Positions 26,501 through 34,679 of a stretch of 64,000 bases of DNA are shown here, one piece after another. The notes beneath the pieces are model-generated. The model searched no databases. It was not told the origin of the DNA and saw only the letters and a program-made list of their open reading frames with translations. The stretch's first letter is position 1, and each line of letters starts with the position of its first letter. Source of the stretch: Streptomyces roseochromogenus subsp. oscitans DS 12.976 (GTDB lineage Bacteria > Actinomycetota > Actinomycetes > Streptomycetales > Streptomycetaceae); contig NZ_CM002285.1 in the NCBI RefSeq assembly GCF_000497445.1, positions 6,690,719 through 6,754,718 on the forward strand. Direction: 5' to 3'. Both the position numbers and the translations under genes were made by a program.

Positions 26501-28465
26501 CTGACCGGGCAGGCGTCGAAGACTCTCGCCGAGCAGCAGAAGGCTGTTGCTGACACGCATGCGAAGAACGCGCAGGCGGAGGCTGATGCCGCGAAGAACA
26601 TCGCGGACCAGGCGAAAGACGACACCAAGGCAGCGTTGCAGTCAGCGGCCAACGCCGCACGATCAGCAGCGGACGCCCGCGGCTACGCCAACCAGGCCTT
26701 GGACTATTCGGCCGACGCCGCGAAATCGGCGGCGGCTGCTGTGGACTCGCTGAACCGGACGAAGGAGTACGACCGGCAGGCCGGCGAAGACGCCGCCGCA
26801 GCCGACACCGCAGCGACCAGCGCCGAAGGCTACGCGAAGGACGCCCGCGCCTCAGCCGACGAGGCCGCCCTCGACGCAGACGCCGCCCACAAGGCAGCCG
26901 ACCAGGCCGCACAGGACGCCAAGGACGCGAGGGCTGCCGCCAACCGCGCCGACCAGGCCGCGACCGAGGCCGAAAACTACGCCAAGGACGCCGACAAGTA
27001 CGCCAAAGAAGCCCAGGACATAGCCACCGACACGGCGAAGAAACAAGCCAACCAGGAACTCGGCAAGGGCTCCATGACGGGTGTCCCCGGCGTGTTCGTC
27101 GTCCCGGAAGACGGCACCTTCCAGATCCTCAGCGGCACACAGCAAGGCAACTGCGTTCCAGGGATGCCGCAGGCAGCGATCGTCGGCTGCGACGCCACGT
27201 ACAGCGAAATCCACGTCAAATACGTTGCCGACTTCTACTTGTGCACCGACGATCAGGCACCGGCCACGGCCGAGGGCTGTCCGCCGACGGCCTGGCGTCT
27301 CCTGGAGCGGAAGCTGCTGCCGGACGTCAAGATCACCAACTGGCAGCACCACTTCTCCGGTGAGGACGTCGTCCGCGCCGGATGGCAGACCCTCTTCGGC
27401 GAAGTACCGGGGAACGTCCTGTTCGAGTTCTTCGCCAAGGACATGCTCAAGTGCCTCCACGGCAGCGCCGCCGGCTGCGCCTGGGCGTATGCCAACTACG
27501 GCGGAGCAGACAGCGCACTCAGCGAGATCGTCAAGAACGTCTTGGACCTTAACCGCGCGGTTAAGTCCGAGGACGGTATCGCGGATGCCTGGAAGTCTCT
27601 CAAAGAGTCTGGACTCGACGACGACGTCGTCGCTGGCATCGGCAAGAAGGAAGCCGACAAGATCGCCGCAGCCTGCCGGAAGAACAGCTTCCCGGCAGGT
27701 ACACAGGTCCTGATGGCAGACGGTTCCCGTAAGGCGATTGATACGATCACCACGGACGATCGGCTTCTGGCCACCGACTCTCAGACCGGGGAAACTCGCC
27801 CGGAGCCGGTCACCGACACCTTCTCGCACCGCGCGGACCAGTTGGTCGCGATCACCTTCGCCGACGGCGGACGTGTCCTCACGACGCCAGGCCACCGGAT
27901 GTACGTGACGGGCCATGGCTGGACAATCGTGTCGGAGCTGGCCGCCGGCGACCGGCTCAGGACCCCGGACGGTAAGACGGACGTCGTGGCCGACCTGCGG
28001 ACGCTGACAGCACCGCAGACGGTCTGGGACCTGACGGTCGATGACCTCCACACCTTCTACGTGCTGGCTGGTGCAAAGCCGGTCCTCGTTCACAACTGCG
28101 AGGGTGAACTCAGCGACGCCCTGTACGACGAGATCGATGCGCGCTACGGCACGGACATCGCTGACGGTGTGGAATACAACGCGATGCGGATGCACGACGG
28201 CACTGCGCAATCCCTCGACCACGAGATTCCAGGCATTGGGCACAACCTGAAGTTGCTCGCCGACTACCTGGCCGGCTGGCGCAATAAGTTCACCTACCGT
28301 GACGTGAGGCAGGGTTCACAGGTGGTCTACGACACAGGCAAGGGAGTGCTCGTGGTGAAGACACCACGCAATATCCATGCCTACCAGTACACCGCTGATC
28401 AGTGGGAGAAGGGCGTGCACGAGGGCCGGTACGTGCCGCTGAATCCCGGAGGAGGAACACCGTGA
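23582..28465 (+). CDS. Giant secreted polymorphic toxin: ricin lectin, Ala-rich coiled coil, Hint domain, toxic tip
   Basis: The 1,627-residue product starts at GTG behind GAGAGGGA. An Arg-rich N-terminus and a hydrophobic segment (VVSIASLGLLATLAV) form a signal peptide or anchor. Residues about 375-510 are a ricin-type beta-trefoil with three CLDV/L...QRW repeats, a sugar-binding domain. About 530-1160 is an Ala/Lys/Asp-rich coiled coil with hundreds of residues of heptads, a stalk. Residues 1365-1505 are a Hint (hedgehog/intein) self-cleaving domain: Cys1365 near NSFPAGTQVLMADGS, TTPGHRMY, and the end VLVHN-Cys1506. The last 122 residues are the predicted toxic tip, released by cleavage after Asn1505. 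The tip has no family I can name. An immunity gene overlaps its stop. Confidence 0.88.
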   Translation: MLRRPPRPPSSRRRWARRLATPVVSIASLGLLATLAVHPELVTHDPSGVKPAADSYPWYTQTAAEQLRQDQCLMSEVLRLGGPTMATTAQDGLNQPADKLHVLANRDHWDKTPLAGAYQKDRDAYDKQLDDLHNLRNAWQKPLAGLSTPAGFTDADFHWPPGSPGDGKQDFYTQTGLSKWISDRFWKDDADFYTDPTAKADDKTVQAFKTIGDPLYTGDPDPSLPPEARDRRYAEQSAYEFLKFRDQYFADDLRLFLTSGGFPHTAPDPDSPEYRVAVEDVKTRFAACSWRDPIDPDKVLGDVTSTAAKEWQQEISSQAGMRNTILDANEDAVTSLTKAAKILGDLLGQSWTADHLARWQDYWQPGGLGWVGDADNIVQVVNAAGKCLDVQGSGTANGTPVQVYTCNNSAAQRWKIHGSEDAAQLVNVASQKCLDVAGNNDDNKTPIRIWQCNDSPAQRWALNMQSDTPIKSVGTGKCLDLHTFNNGQDAWLYGCNNSAAQKFRVKPLGHNGTDDSSYPDKAQFTKATTGITNARTKAKSLLEDLKALQKTAAAAAKKSDDAETASYQVADQQGAPRGRGLLVGQQKNQVTQGITAAVDAMEKAGETAEAATRASGSDSDTIAQRAIAQAAQVKTEFRHQAAHTAELQAKAAADAAKVHRDNAKQDADTAKQKLGETLAAEDKAKTAAATAHARRLDAEAQEATAKQEKANAAAAQTEANQHRKNAEDLAGKAKDAKDKAEASEKTASDKRDDAKAKANHARDMRNDAWDAQQKANVDRTKADAKKAYADSLDAGDDADKARQAANDADKHATDSETAAKKAQDEADAATQSAEDADAAATRAEAAAKRARADANEAQAAKADADAAVRTATATAADAIAASQHAAGEARTAVKLADEAETDANNAKAQADSAKKDLKDALVAAAKSAGYAHVTAQAAVDAGKSAKQVVKPANDAIELGSPYIDNDSTAELVVLTGQASKTLAEQQKAVADTHAKNAQAEADAAKNIADQAKDDTKAALQSAANAARSAADARGYANQALDYSADAAKSAAAAVDSLNRTKEYDRQAGEDAAAADTAATSAEGYAKDARASADEAALDADAAHKAADQAAQDAKDARAAANRADQAATEAENYAKDADKYAKEAQDIATDTAKKQANQELGKGSMTGVPGVFVVPEDGTFQILSGTQQGNCVPGMPQAAIVGCDATYSEIHVKYVADFYLCTDDQAPATAEGCPPTAWRLLERKLLPDVKITNWQHHFSGEDVVRAGWQTLFGEVPGNVLFEFFAKDMLKCLHGSAAGCAWAYANYGGADSALSEIVKNVLDLNRAVKSEDGIADAWKSLKESGLDDDVVAGIGKKEADKIAAACRKNSFPAGTQVLMADGSRKAIDTITTDDRLLATDSQTGETRPEPVTDTFSHRADQLVAITFADGGRVLTTPGHRMYVTGHGWTIVSELAAGDRLRTPDGKTDVVADLRTLTAPQTVWDLTVDDLHTFYVLAGAKPVLVHNCEGELSDALYDEIDARYGTDIADGVEYNAMRMHDGTAQSLDHEIPGIGHNLKLLADYLAGWRNKFTYRDVRQGSQVVYDTGKGVLVVKTPRNIHAYQYTADQWEKGVHEGRYVPLNPGGGTP

Positions 28466-28842
28466 GAGGTAAACCGTTCGTCCGGCGAGAGAGGAACGGG
28501 TTCGCCGTGCGGTTCGTCGGAGCACAGCGTGACCTCGTCGGCGAGGCACTGCTCTGGCTCGCCTACAGGCGGGAGGGCGAATCAGTACTCCAGGTGTGGG
28601 CCGGGTGTGGTAAACAGCAACTGGAAGAACTCCACGGCAGGATCCAGAGTGCCGGTGATCGTGAGTATGTGGTTCTCTCAGCCGGGGAACTGCATACTCT
28701 GCACGCCGTGCTGACGTCCGTGTACTGCATGTTCGCTTCGGAGGAGGCCTTCCACGAGCAGCTCGGGTTTTACCGCGAGAACCTTTTCGCCCTGGTGAGC
28801 GGCCTGATGGTGACAGTAAGCCAGGCTGCCACAGCCGAGTAA
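28462..28842 (+). CDS. Predicted immunity protein for the Hint toxin
   Basis: The 126-residue product starts at a GTG that overlaps the toxin stop codon (GTGA), so the two are translationally coupled. GGAGGA lies 6 nt upstream inside the toxin gene. There is no signal peptide, as expected for a cytoplasmic antidote. The sequence has a beta-rich N-terminal half (GFAVRFVGAQRDLVGEALLW) and a helical C-terminal half (YCMFASEEAFHEQLGFY). No immunity family was recognised; the role is inferred from position only. Confidence 0.7.
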   Translation: MRGKPFVRRERNGFAVRFVGAQRDLVGEALLWLAYRREGESVLQVWAGCGKQQLEELHGRIQSAGDREYVVLSAGELHTLHAVLTSVYCMFASEEAFHEQLGFYRENLFALVSGLMVTVSQAATAE

Positions 28843-28862
28843 TCGGATCCATCGGTCCTTCA

Positions 28863-28895
28863 GGCCCCGCCGACGCTTCCGGCTTCGGCGGGGCC
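28863..28895 (+). terminator. Hairpin after the Hint toxin-immunity pair
   Basis: GGCCCCGCCGA and TCGGCGGGGCC form a perfect 11-bp stem with an 11-nt loop, 20 nt after the immunity stop. There is no T tract, as is usual in Streptomyces. Confidence 0.75.
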
Positions 28896-28901
28896 GGGCT
28901 A

Positions 28902-29309
28902 TTGGATGAGCAGGGCGAAGGACTTCGGTTGACGAGCGGTCTGCAAGTATCCGAACAGGTGATCAACCTCGTGCGTGAGAACCAGGGCGATCTGACTCAA
29001 GGGAAAGAGGCCGTTGCTGATCTCGAGACGTTCTTTAAAGCTGAACAGCTGGAGCCCTACTGGTTCCAAGTGAGCCGGTATGACTCATATCCGCACTCGC
29101 GGCCAACCGGTGCTGTCCTGCACGGGTTCGGCATCCGCCCCACGCCGACTTTTGGGGTGAGTGGTCGGAACAGGTTCTCGAAGTCCCGTATCGCAGAGGG
29201 ACGTACGATGCGACCTTCTGGTGTCGCACACGAAGCGACATGCCTTTCTAGCCGAACGGCCAACGAATGGCTCCGCATCTGGCATGTAATCTGGCACGGG
29301 CGCACCTGA
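28902..29309 (+). CDS. Hypothetical protein, possibly a displaced immunity remnant
   Basis: The ORF of 135 codons starts at ATG without a clear ribosome binding site. The first 85 residues look like a real protein: SEQVINLVRENQGDLTQGKE is amphipathic, followed by LETFFKAEQLEPYWFQVSRY. After about residue 90 the composition turns to that of random frame. I suspect a gene whose 3' part was lost or frameshifted, perhaps a second antidote left by an earlier toxin tip. No family was recognised. Confidence 0.35.
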   Translation: MDEQGEGLRLTSGLQVSEQVINLVRENQGDLTQGKEAVADLETFFKAEQLEPYWFQVSRYDSYPHSRPTGAVLHGFGIRPTPTFGVSGRNRFSKSRIAEGRTMRPSGVAHEATCLSSRTANEWLRIWHVIWHGRT

Positions 29310-29313
29310 CCTG

Positions 29314-29757
29314 CGAAGACGTGCGGAACTCCACCCTCGGGCCAAGAGGGCGTGCCCCCGCAGCGCCGGTGAGAGAATCCGCTACTCAGAGGTTCTGTCC
29401 GCCACACATGTGGTTCCGCTCACCGACGCGACGTCCACCCAGCCGGGCGTCAGGGTGTGGCGCCTGCCGCCACGCATGGGCAGCCCGCTGGACCACTGCC
29501 TCACCTTGTTCGACCGGGTCCAGCTGGATCGCCGGGCCTTGCCGGCCGGTGCGCAGTCGGGCTTCACCGAGGCCGGCGCGTTCGTCAGCGAACTGCACCG
29601 CGGCCGTCGTCATCTGATGGCCCTGCAACGGGTGGTGACGGAAAGGCTGTGCATGAGTGCCTGCGCCATCGGCGGTGCCCGCGCGCTGTTGGCCACGAGT
29701 TCCCCGTGTATGCGGGAGAATCCTGACCGCGCCGCGACCACCGAAGCCGAGGCGTAG
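29314..29757 (+). pseudogene. Orphan coding fragment without a start
   Basis: An open frame beginning around GERIRYSEVLSATHVVPLTD and ending LLATSSPCMRENPDRAATTE has plausible actinobacterial codon use but no ribosome binding site or known domain. A GTG at 29,410 gives 115 residues. It lies between the toxin-immunity unit and the convergent amidase gene. It may be a relic of an unidentified gene. Confidence 0.3.
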
Positions 29758-29857
29758 GGCTTCTCGCCGATGCGCGGAGAGAGAACCCCGCTGCTCTGCC
29801 CGGTGGAGGCCGGGCAGAGCAGTCGGTCAGGGTCTCAATCGTGTGCTGTCAGTTGTG

Positions 29858-32725
29858 TCAGGGCACGTTCTTGTAGGTGCCGGTGGACCACAGGGCGCCT
29901 CCGGTGCTTGGGCCGCCGCCGCTCTTGTAGACGACGAAGTTGCCGTCGTTCTGGAGGGTGGCGTAGGCGCCGGAGTGGCCCCAGGTGCCCGTGGACCAGA
30001 GGGCGCCTCCGGTGCTTGGGCCGCCGCCGCTCTTGTAGACCACGAGGTTGCCGTCGGTCTGCATGTAGGCGTAGGCGCTGGAGTGGCCCGAGGTGGCGCT
30101 GGACCAGATGGCCTTGCCGTCGCTGTTGCGGTAGATCACCAGGTTGCCGTCGAGCTGCATGACCAGCCGGGTGTACTGGGCCTGGGCCCACCAGCCGGCC
30201 CAGAGTTTCTGGCCGGAGGCGATGGTCTGCCCGCGCTTGTAGGTGTGGGTCGACCACAGTGCGCCGCCGGTGCTCGGGCCGCCGCCGCTGGCATAGACGA
30301 CGAAGTTGCCGTCATTTTGCAGGGTGGCGTAGGCGCCGGCGTGGCCCGAGGTGCCTGTGGACCACAGTGTGCCGCCAGTGTTCGGGCCGCCGCCGCTCTT
30401 GTAGACCACGAGGTTGCCGTCGCTCTGCATGTAGGCGTAGGCACCGGTGTGGCCGTTGGTGCCGCTGCTCCATACCGCCGGGCCGTTGCCTGTGCCGCCG
30501 GTCTTGAGGTAGGCGACGAGGTTGCCGTCGTTCTGCATGGTCAGCGTCATGCCGGCGCTGGACAGGCTGTGTCCGGGGGTGAGGAACTGGCCCGGCTGCA
30601 TTGTGGTGCCGGTGGCCGTCGGCGCGATGGGCGTGAGGGTTTTGACGTCGGCGGTGTCGACGTAGGCGAGGCGGCCGTTGTACTGGATCGGGTAGTAGGT
30701 GCTTGTTCCGGTGATGAGGGTGCGGTCGTCGGGGGCGCTGCCGTCGATGTTGACGGAGTTGTAGAAGTCGCCCTTCACGGCGGGCTGGGCGAGGTAGAGC
30801 TGACCGGCCGCGATGCTGTATTTCGACAGGGGAGTGACCGGCTGTGCGGTGACGCCGGTGGGGTAGGCGCCGGCCTCGGGGTAGGCGCGGCCGTAGACGG
30901 GGATCGAGGTGGCGCCGTCCTTGGCGGTGATGAGGGTCTGGCTGGTGTCGTCGGACGGGATGGTCCACTGGCCGCTGGGGTTGTCGAACCAGGCTTCCTG
31001 CCCGCTGTACCAGATGGCCGTCCACTCGCCCTGCTGGGCGGCGACGACGAACCGTTGCCCGGTGACGGCCTTGTCTCCCCAGTCGTAGGCGGTCGTGGTG
31101 CCGGTTCCCGTGGAGTGCAGGTAGGGGTCGGCGATCAGCGGGTCGCTGGTGGAGGGGCCGGTGCGCAGGTAGACGAAATTGGCCGGCTGTGGTGAGGCGT
31201 TGTCGACCGGGGGTTCGTTGGCCGTGGTAAACGGCGGGGCGATGGTGACCAGTTCACCGGCCTGCAGCGGGTCGCCTACCGGGTTGGCGCCAATGGGCGC
31301 GCCCAGGAGCTGCATGTAGTGGGTCCAGTCCCAGAAGGGGCCCGGGTCCCAATGCATGCCCGCGACGTAGGCGTCCAGCGGGCCGGGGACGTTGTCGTGA
31401 CCGAAGATGTGTTCGCGGTCGAGCGGGATGTTGTACTGGGCGGTCAGGTACTTCACCAGCGCCGCCGAGGACTCGTACTCCGACTCGGTGTACCAGGACG
31501 CGCCGGAGATCGCGTAGCCCTCGTGCTCGATCCCGATGGAGTGCATGTTGACGTACTTGTTGCCCGAGTGCCAGGCGATGTCCTCGTTGGGCACCATCTG
31601 TGTGACCAGTCCGTCGGAGGAGCGGATCACGTAGTTGGCGCTGGCGTAGGCGGTCGGATCCTGGAACTGGTTGACGGTCGTCGCGTAGTCGGACTCCGTG
31701 TCGTGGATGACGATGTTCCGGATCGAATTGCCGTCCGTCGGGCGGTTGGCGATGTCGTAGTTGCCGTAGTTGCTCTTGTCGTTGGGATCGTTCTGCGTGT
31801 ACGCGGCCGGGACGAAGTTGCAGACCAGGCCGGACGGGCACTCGGGTGTCGGCGTGGTGGTCCCGTCCGCCGGAACGGCGTACCCGGCCGGGGCGTACCC
31901 GGTGTTGGTTCCGCCTTCGGTCCAGTAGTCGGCCGGCTGGTAGCCAGCGCTCGTGATGTGCGGCCGCAGTGCCGGCTGAGCGGACATGGTGACCTGTTGT
32001 CCGTCGGTCGTGGTGCGGCTCAGCCCGGTACGGATGTGGGCGTAGACCCGCCGCGCGAACTGCACCGCGCCCGCGGCGTCCGGAGACTGGCTGAACCGCT
32101 CCACCGCGGGGTACCACTGTGCCGGGTCCGCCGGAAGAGTGCCGGTGGCCGCCTTCTCGTAGCGCGCGAGCAACGCGGCGCCACCGCGTACGCTCTTGCC
32201 CATGTCTGCGCGCAGCGTGCTGTCCGGCTGGCCGATCAGTTTCGCGGCCTGGTCGAGGGTGTGCAGCGCCGGAGCGGACGTCCGCACCGCGCCCACGTCC
32301 GCAAGAACCCGCGCGTCCGGGCGAAATCTGCCCCGGTGGTCGTCACCGCGCATGTCGAGTTCGGCCGTCCGGTCCTTGCCCGAAGGCCGCTTCAGCGTCT
32401 GCGGGCTGACCTGGGTCAGACCCATCACGTTGTAGTTGCCAGTGGTGCTCGGCATGCCGTTGTGGGTGTCCCACCGGCTTTCCTGATACGCCACCGCCAT
32501 CAGCACGCTCTGCGGCACGTGGAACTCCTGGGCCGCCGCGGTGAATTCGTGCTGCAATGCGTATGGCTGCGGTCCAGCGGGCTGCTTGGCCTGTGCCAGC
32601 GCCGTGACTCCGGCCCCCACCGCGACCGCCATCACGCCCGCGATTCCCAGCGACAGTCGGACGCTCGATCTGCGGTGTCTGCTTCGTCTTTGACTCAACG
32701 CTCGCATTCCCTCTGCTGAAGTCAT
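29858..32725 (-). CDS. Secreted N-acetylmuramoyl-L-alanine amidase with lysozyme-like and B-lectin domains
   Basis: The 955-residue product has a signal peptide (VRLSLGIAGVMAVAVGAGVTALAQA). Residues about 55-230 resemble a lysozyme-like/transglycosylase fold, with a candidate acid at Glu82 (AVAYQESRWD) and NYNVMGLTQVSP. An amidase_2 domain spans 335-470: likely zinc ligands His341 (IVIHDTES), His443 (FGHDNVPG) and Asp460 (HWDPGPFW), with Glu400 near the active site. A linker with SH3-like segments follows. The C-terminus holds two tandem B-lectin (mannose-binding) modules, each made of repeats such as LQNDGNFVVYKSGGG. It should cut peptidoglycan outside the cell. The start could also be Met7 or Leu10; the ribosome binding site AGAGGGA favours the latter. 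Confidence 0.88.
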   Translation of the reverse strand: MTSAEGMRALSQRRSRHRRSSVRLSLGIAGVMAVAVGAGVTALAQAKQPAGPQPYALQHEFTAAAQEFHVPQSVLMAVAYQESRWDTHNGMPSTTGNYNVMGLTQVSPQTLKRPSGKDRTAELDMRGDDHRGRFRPDARVLADVGAVRTSAPALHTLDQAAKLIGQPDSTLRADMGKSVRGGAALLARYEKAATGTLPADPAQWYPAVERFSQSPDAAGAVQFARRVYAHIRTGLSRTTTDGQQVTMSAQPALRPHITSAGYQPADYWTEGGTNTGYAPAGYAVPADGTTTPTPECPSGLVCNFVPAAYTQNDPNDKSNYGNYDIANRPTDGNSIRNIVIHDTESDYATTVNQFQDPTAYASANYVIRSSDGLVTQMVPNEDIAWHSGNKYVNMHSIGIEHEGYAISGASWYTESEYESSAALVKYLTAQYNIPLDREHIFGHDNVPGPLDAYVAGMHWDPGPFWDWTHYMQLLGAPIGANPVGDPLQAGELVTIAPPFTTANEPPVDNASPQPANFVYLRTGPSTSDPLIADPYLHSTGTGTTTAYDWGDKAVTGQRFVVAAQQGEWTAIWYSGQEAWFDNPSGQWTIPSDDTSQTLITAKDGATSIPVYGRAYPEAGAYPTGVTAQPVTPLSKYSIAAGQLYLAQPAVKGDFYNSVNIDGSAPDDRTLITGTSTYYPIQYNGRLAYVDTADVKTLTPIAPTATGTTMQPGQFLTPGHSLSSAGMTLTMQNDGNLVAYLKTGGTGNGPAVWSSGTNGHTGAYAYMQSDGNLVVYKSGGGPNTGGTLWSTGTSGHAGAYATLQNDGNFVVYASGGGPSTGGALWSTHTYKRGQTIASGQKLWAGWWAQAQYTRLVMQLDGNLVIYRNSDGKAIWSSATSGHSSAYAYMQTDGNLVVYKSGGGPSTGGALWSTGTWGHSGAYATLQNDGNFVVYKSGGGPSTGGALWSTGTYKNVP

Positions 32726-32834
32726 CCGTGATCACCCGGTGGGGGACGGGCACCGGCGAATCGTAGGAGTCGGATCGGAAGAGCAGGGTGAGAAGAAGGT
32801 GAGTGACCGTGCTGCGACCTGCGCAGGGCTGGTC

Positions 32835-33365
32835 TCAGGTTCGGTGAGATGACCGGGGGCGGGCCGCCTGTCGCACCGCGCTGATGACGGCGGACCGGTC
32901 GGTGGGCGAATAACTGCGAACGTTGGGCAGCTTGACCGAAGGGCCCATGGTGATGAATCGCTGATGGGGATTGTGCTGGGCGGCTGTGGTCACGGCCTCA
33001 TGGAGACCTGGACCCACCGAGATGATCAACCCGCACTTGCGCTGCACCAGGCTGTTGACATACGGCAGGGACGCCGTAGTGCTGCCTTTCGGTACCTGGA
33101 TGTGCTGCGCGTTTATGGCAGCGCCTGAAGCGGCGTTCTGCAGGGATGACCAGACGGGCTGGGCCATGGCCGCATCCTGTTGATCATTGACCAGGCAGGC
33201 GCGGAAATTCCTTGAGATGTTGTTGGCGACGATCTTCGCGGTCCGGGGGCCGGTCAACAGAGCGACGGCAAGCCATGCCAGCAATCCGGTGCCGACCAGT
33301 GCGCCTGCGGCAGCAATGAGCCGTACCCTTCGGGGGCGGTGGTTAAGGCGGAAGGAAAGGTTCAC
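32835..33365 (-). CDS. Membrane-anchored BMP-like (periplasmic-binding-fold) protein
   Basis: The 176-residue product starts at GTG with GGAG 9 nt upstream. One transmembrane segment (VRLIAAAGALVGTGLLAWLAVALL) follows an Arg-rich N-terminus. The rest resembles the N-lobe of basic-membrane-protein/PBP1 binding proteins (FRACLVNDQQDAAMAQPVW, GLIISVGPGLHEAV, RFITMG), but it is half the length of a full binding protein. It is downstream of the mycosin-like gene on the same strand with a 66-nt gap, so the two likely form an operon and may act together at the outer face of the membrane. The function is unknown. Confidence 0.6.
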   Translation of the reverse strand: MNLSFRLNHRPRRVRLIAAAGALVGTGLLAWLAVALLTGPRTAKIVANNISRNFRACLVNDQQDAAMAQPVWSSLQNAASGAAINAQHIQVPKGSTTASLPYVNSLVQRKCGLIISVGPGLHEAVTTAAQHNPHQRFITMGPSVKLPNVRSYSPTDRSAVISAVRQAARPRSSHRT

Positions 33366-33431
33366 CTGGCGCGCTCCAAAATCGATTCTGCTAATGGCCT
33401 GTTACCTGACCGGTGGGGATGTGGCGCACCT

Positions 33432-34679
33432 TCAGGTTCGGCTTTTCTGCTTCTTCTTTCCTGACTTTCCGGCGTTACGCGATGTGCCGCGTGGCGGCGT
33501 CGGAGTCGGGTCGTTCCGCATGGCGGAACGGTTCTTGCGGCGCCGGACGACGATCCACACCGACGCGGAGATCAGAGCCACTGCTGCTCCGCCCAGAGCG
33601 ATGAGGGTGACCCGTCCGTCACTGGTGTTCGTGGGCTTGCCGAGTGGGTCGGCGGATAGGAGCGGGTTGGTGGTAGCGCCGTTGATGACCGTGGGTGCGC
33701 GCAGGGCCGCCAGCGGGTCGATCAGACCGTAGCCGTACTGGTCGTCATGGCCGCTTCCGCCGGGCCGGGAAGCGGTGCTGATCAGCCGGCGGATGGTCTG
33801 GCCCGCACTCAGGTGAGGGAACGCGGAGCGGACCAGAGCGGCCGCTGCGGAGACATAACCGGCGGCGTAGCTTGTGCCGTCCGCCCTTACATATTGACCC
33901 CGGTCGTTGGCGGAGTAGATGTCGGTGGCCGGCGCGGCGAGCGTCGATCGGGGTCCGGATTCGCTCACCGGCCAGAAATGACGGCCGGAATCGGTTCCGG
34001 TGACATCGATGACGCCAGGGAAGGAAGCCGGGTACATGGCCGGGTTGCCGTTCTCGCCGTCGTTTCCGGCGGAGGCGACGACGACCGCGTCTTTGCCGAG
34101 TGCGTAGTTGACGGCTTCGCGTAGCAGGGGGTCTGGCGTGGCCGTTCCGGAGGATACGTTGATGACCTGCGCGTGGTGATCGGCGGCGTATTTGATGCCC
34201 TGCGCGATAGCGGTGGGATCTACGGTCGTGTTGGTGGACACTCGGACGGGAAGCACCTTAGCCTTCGGTGCGAGTCCGGTCATTCCGTAGCCACCGCTCG
34301 CTTTCCCTGTGCCTGCGATGATGCCGGCAATCGCTGTTCCGTGCGAGTCACCGGAGATGTCGGTCTGGCCGTTGTCCCGGGGGTCTCCGATGAATCCCGC
34401 GCCTTGGAGGACCTGGCCATTGAGGTCGGGATGGCCGGCGTCGACTCCGCTGTCGATGACGGCAACGGTGATGCCTTGGCCCTGCGATATGTGCCAAATC
34501 TCGTCCGCCTGGAACTGCGTGAGCGGCCACTCGGACGTGCGGATGACCACCGCTTCGGCGGGGGTGTCGGCCGCGAAAGCGCAGAGTCCCGCAAGAGTGG
34601 AGCCGACAAGGAATCGGCGCAGGACCGGCAGCGCGATCGGCGTGCAGCGTCTGCTGGATCGTCTTCGCGGAAAGGGCAC
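33432..34679 (-). CDS. Mycosin-like membrane-anchored subtilisin (S8) protease
   Basis: The 415-residue product starts at GTG with TTGGAG 6 nt upstream, better than the TTG four codons earlier. A signal peptide is followed by the S8 catalytic domain: Asp76 (AVIDSGVDAGHPDL), His113 (DSHGTAIAGI), the oxyanion Asn206 (ASAGND) and Ser270 (DGTSYAAGY). A C-terminal transmembrane helix (VTLIALGGAAVALISASVW) and a basic tail follow, as in mycosins (MycP) of type VII secretion. No EccB/C/D, EspG or WXG100 gene is present, so this is an orphan mycosin. It may process proteins leaving the cell, such as the two giant toxins beside it; that is inference. Confidence 0.87.
   Translation of the reverse strand: MPFPRRRSSRRCTPIALPVLRRFLVGSTLAGLCAFAADTPAEAVVIRTSEWPLTQFQADEIWHISQGQGITVAVIDSGVDAGHPDLNGQVLQGAGFIGDPRDNGQTDISGDSHGTAIAGIIAGTGKASGGYGMTGLAPKAKVLPVRVSTNTTVDPTAIAQGIKYAADHHAQVINVSSGTATPDPLLREAVNYALGKDAVVVASAGNDGENGNPAMYPASFPGVIDVTGTDSGRHFWPVSESGPRSTLAAPATDIYSANDRGQYVRADGTSYAAGYVSAAAALVRSAFPHLSAGQTIRRLISTASRPGGSGHDDQYGYGLIDPLAALRAPTVINGATTNPLLSADPLGKPTNTSDGRVTLIALGGAAVALISASVWIVVRRRKNRSAMRNDPTPTPPRGTSRNAGKSGKKKQKSRT

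Noticed and set aside
23804-26560. 918-codon minus-strand open frame over the Hint toxin
   Set aside because: It is antisense to the lectin and coiled-coil coding region; its low-complexity Gly/Val/Arg sequence mirrors the Ala/Lys/Asp repeats.
29880-30540. Regularly spaced repeats that might suggest a CRISPR array
   Set aside because: They are in-frame B-lectin repeats of the amidase gene, with diverged copies and no constant spacer length.
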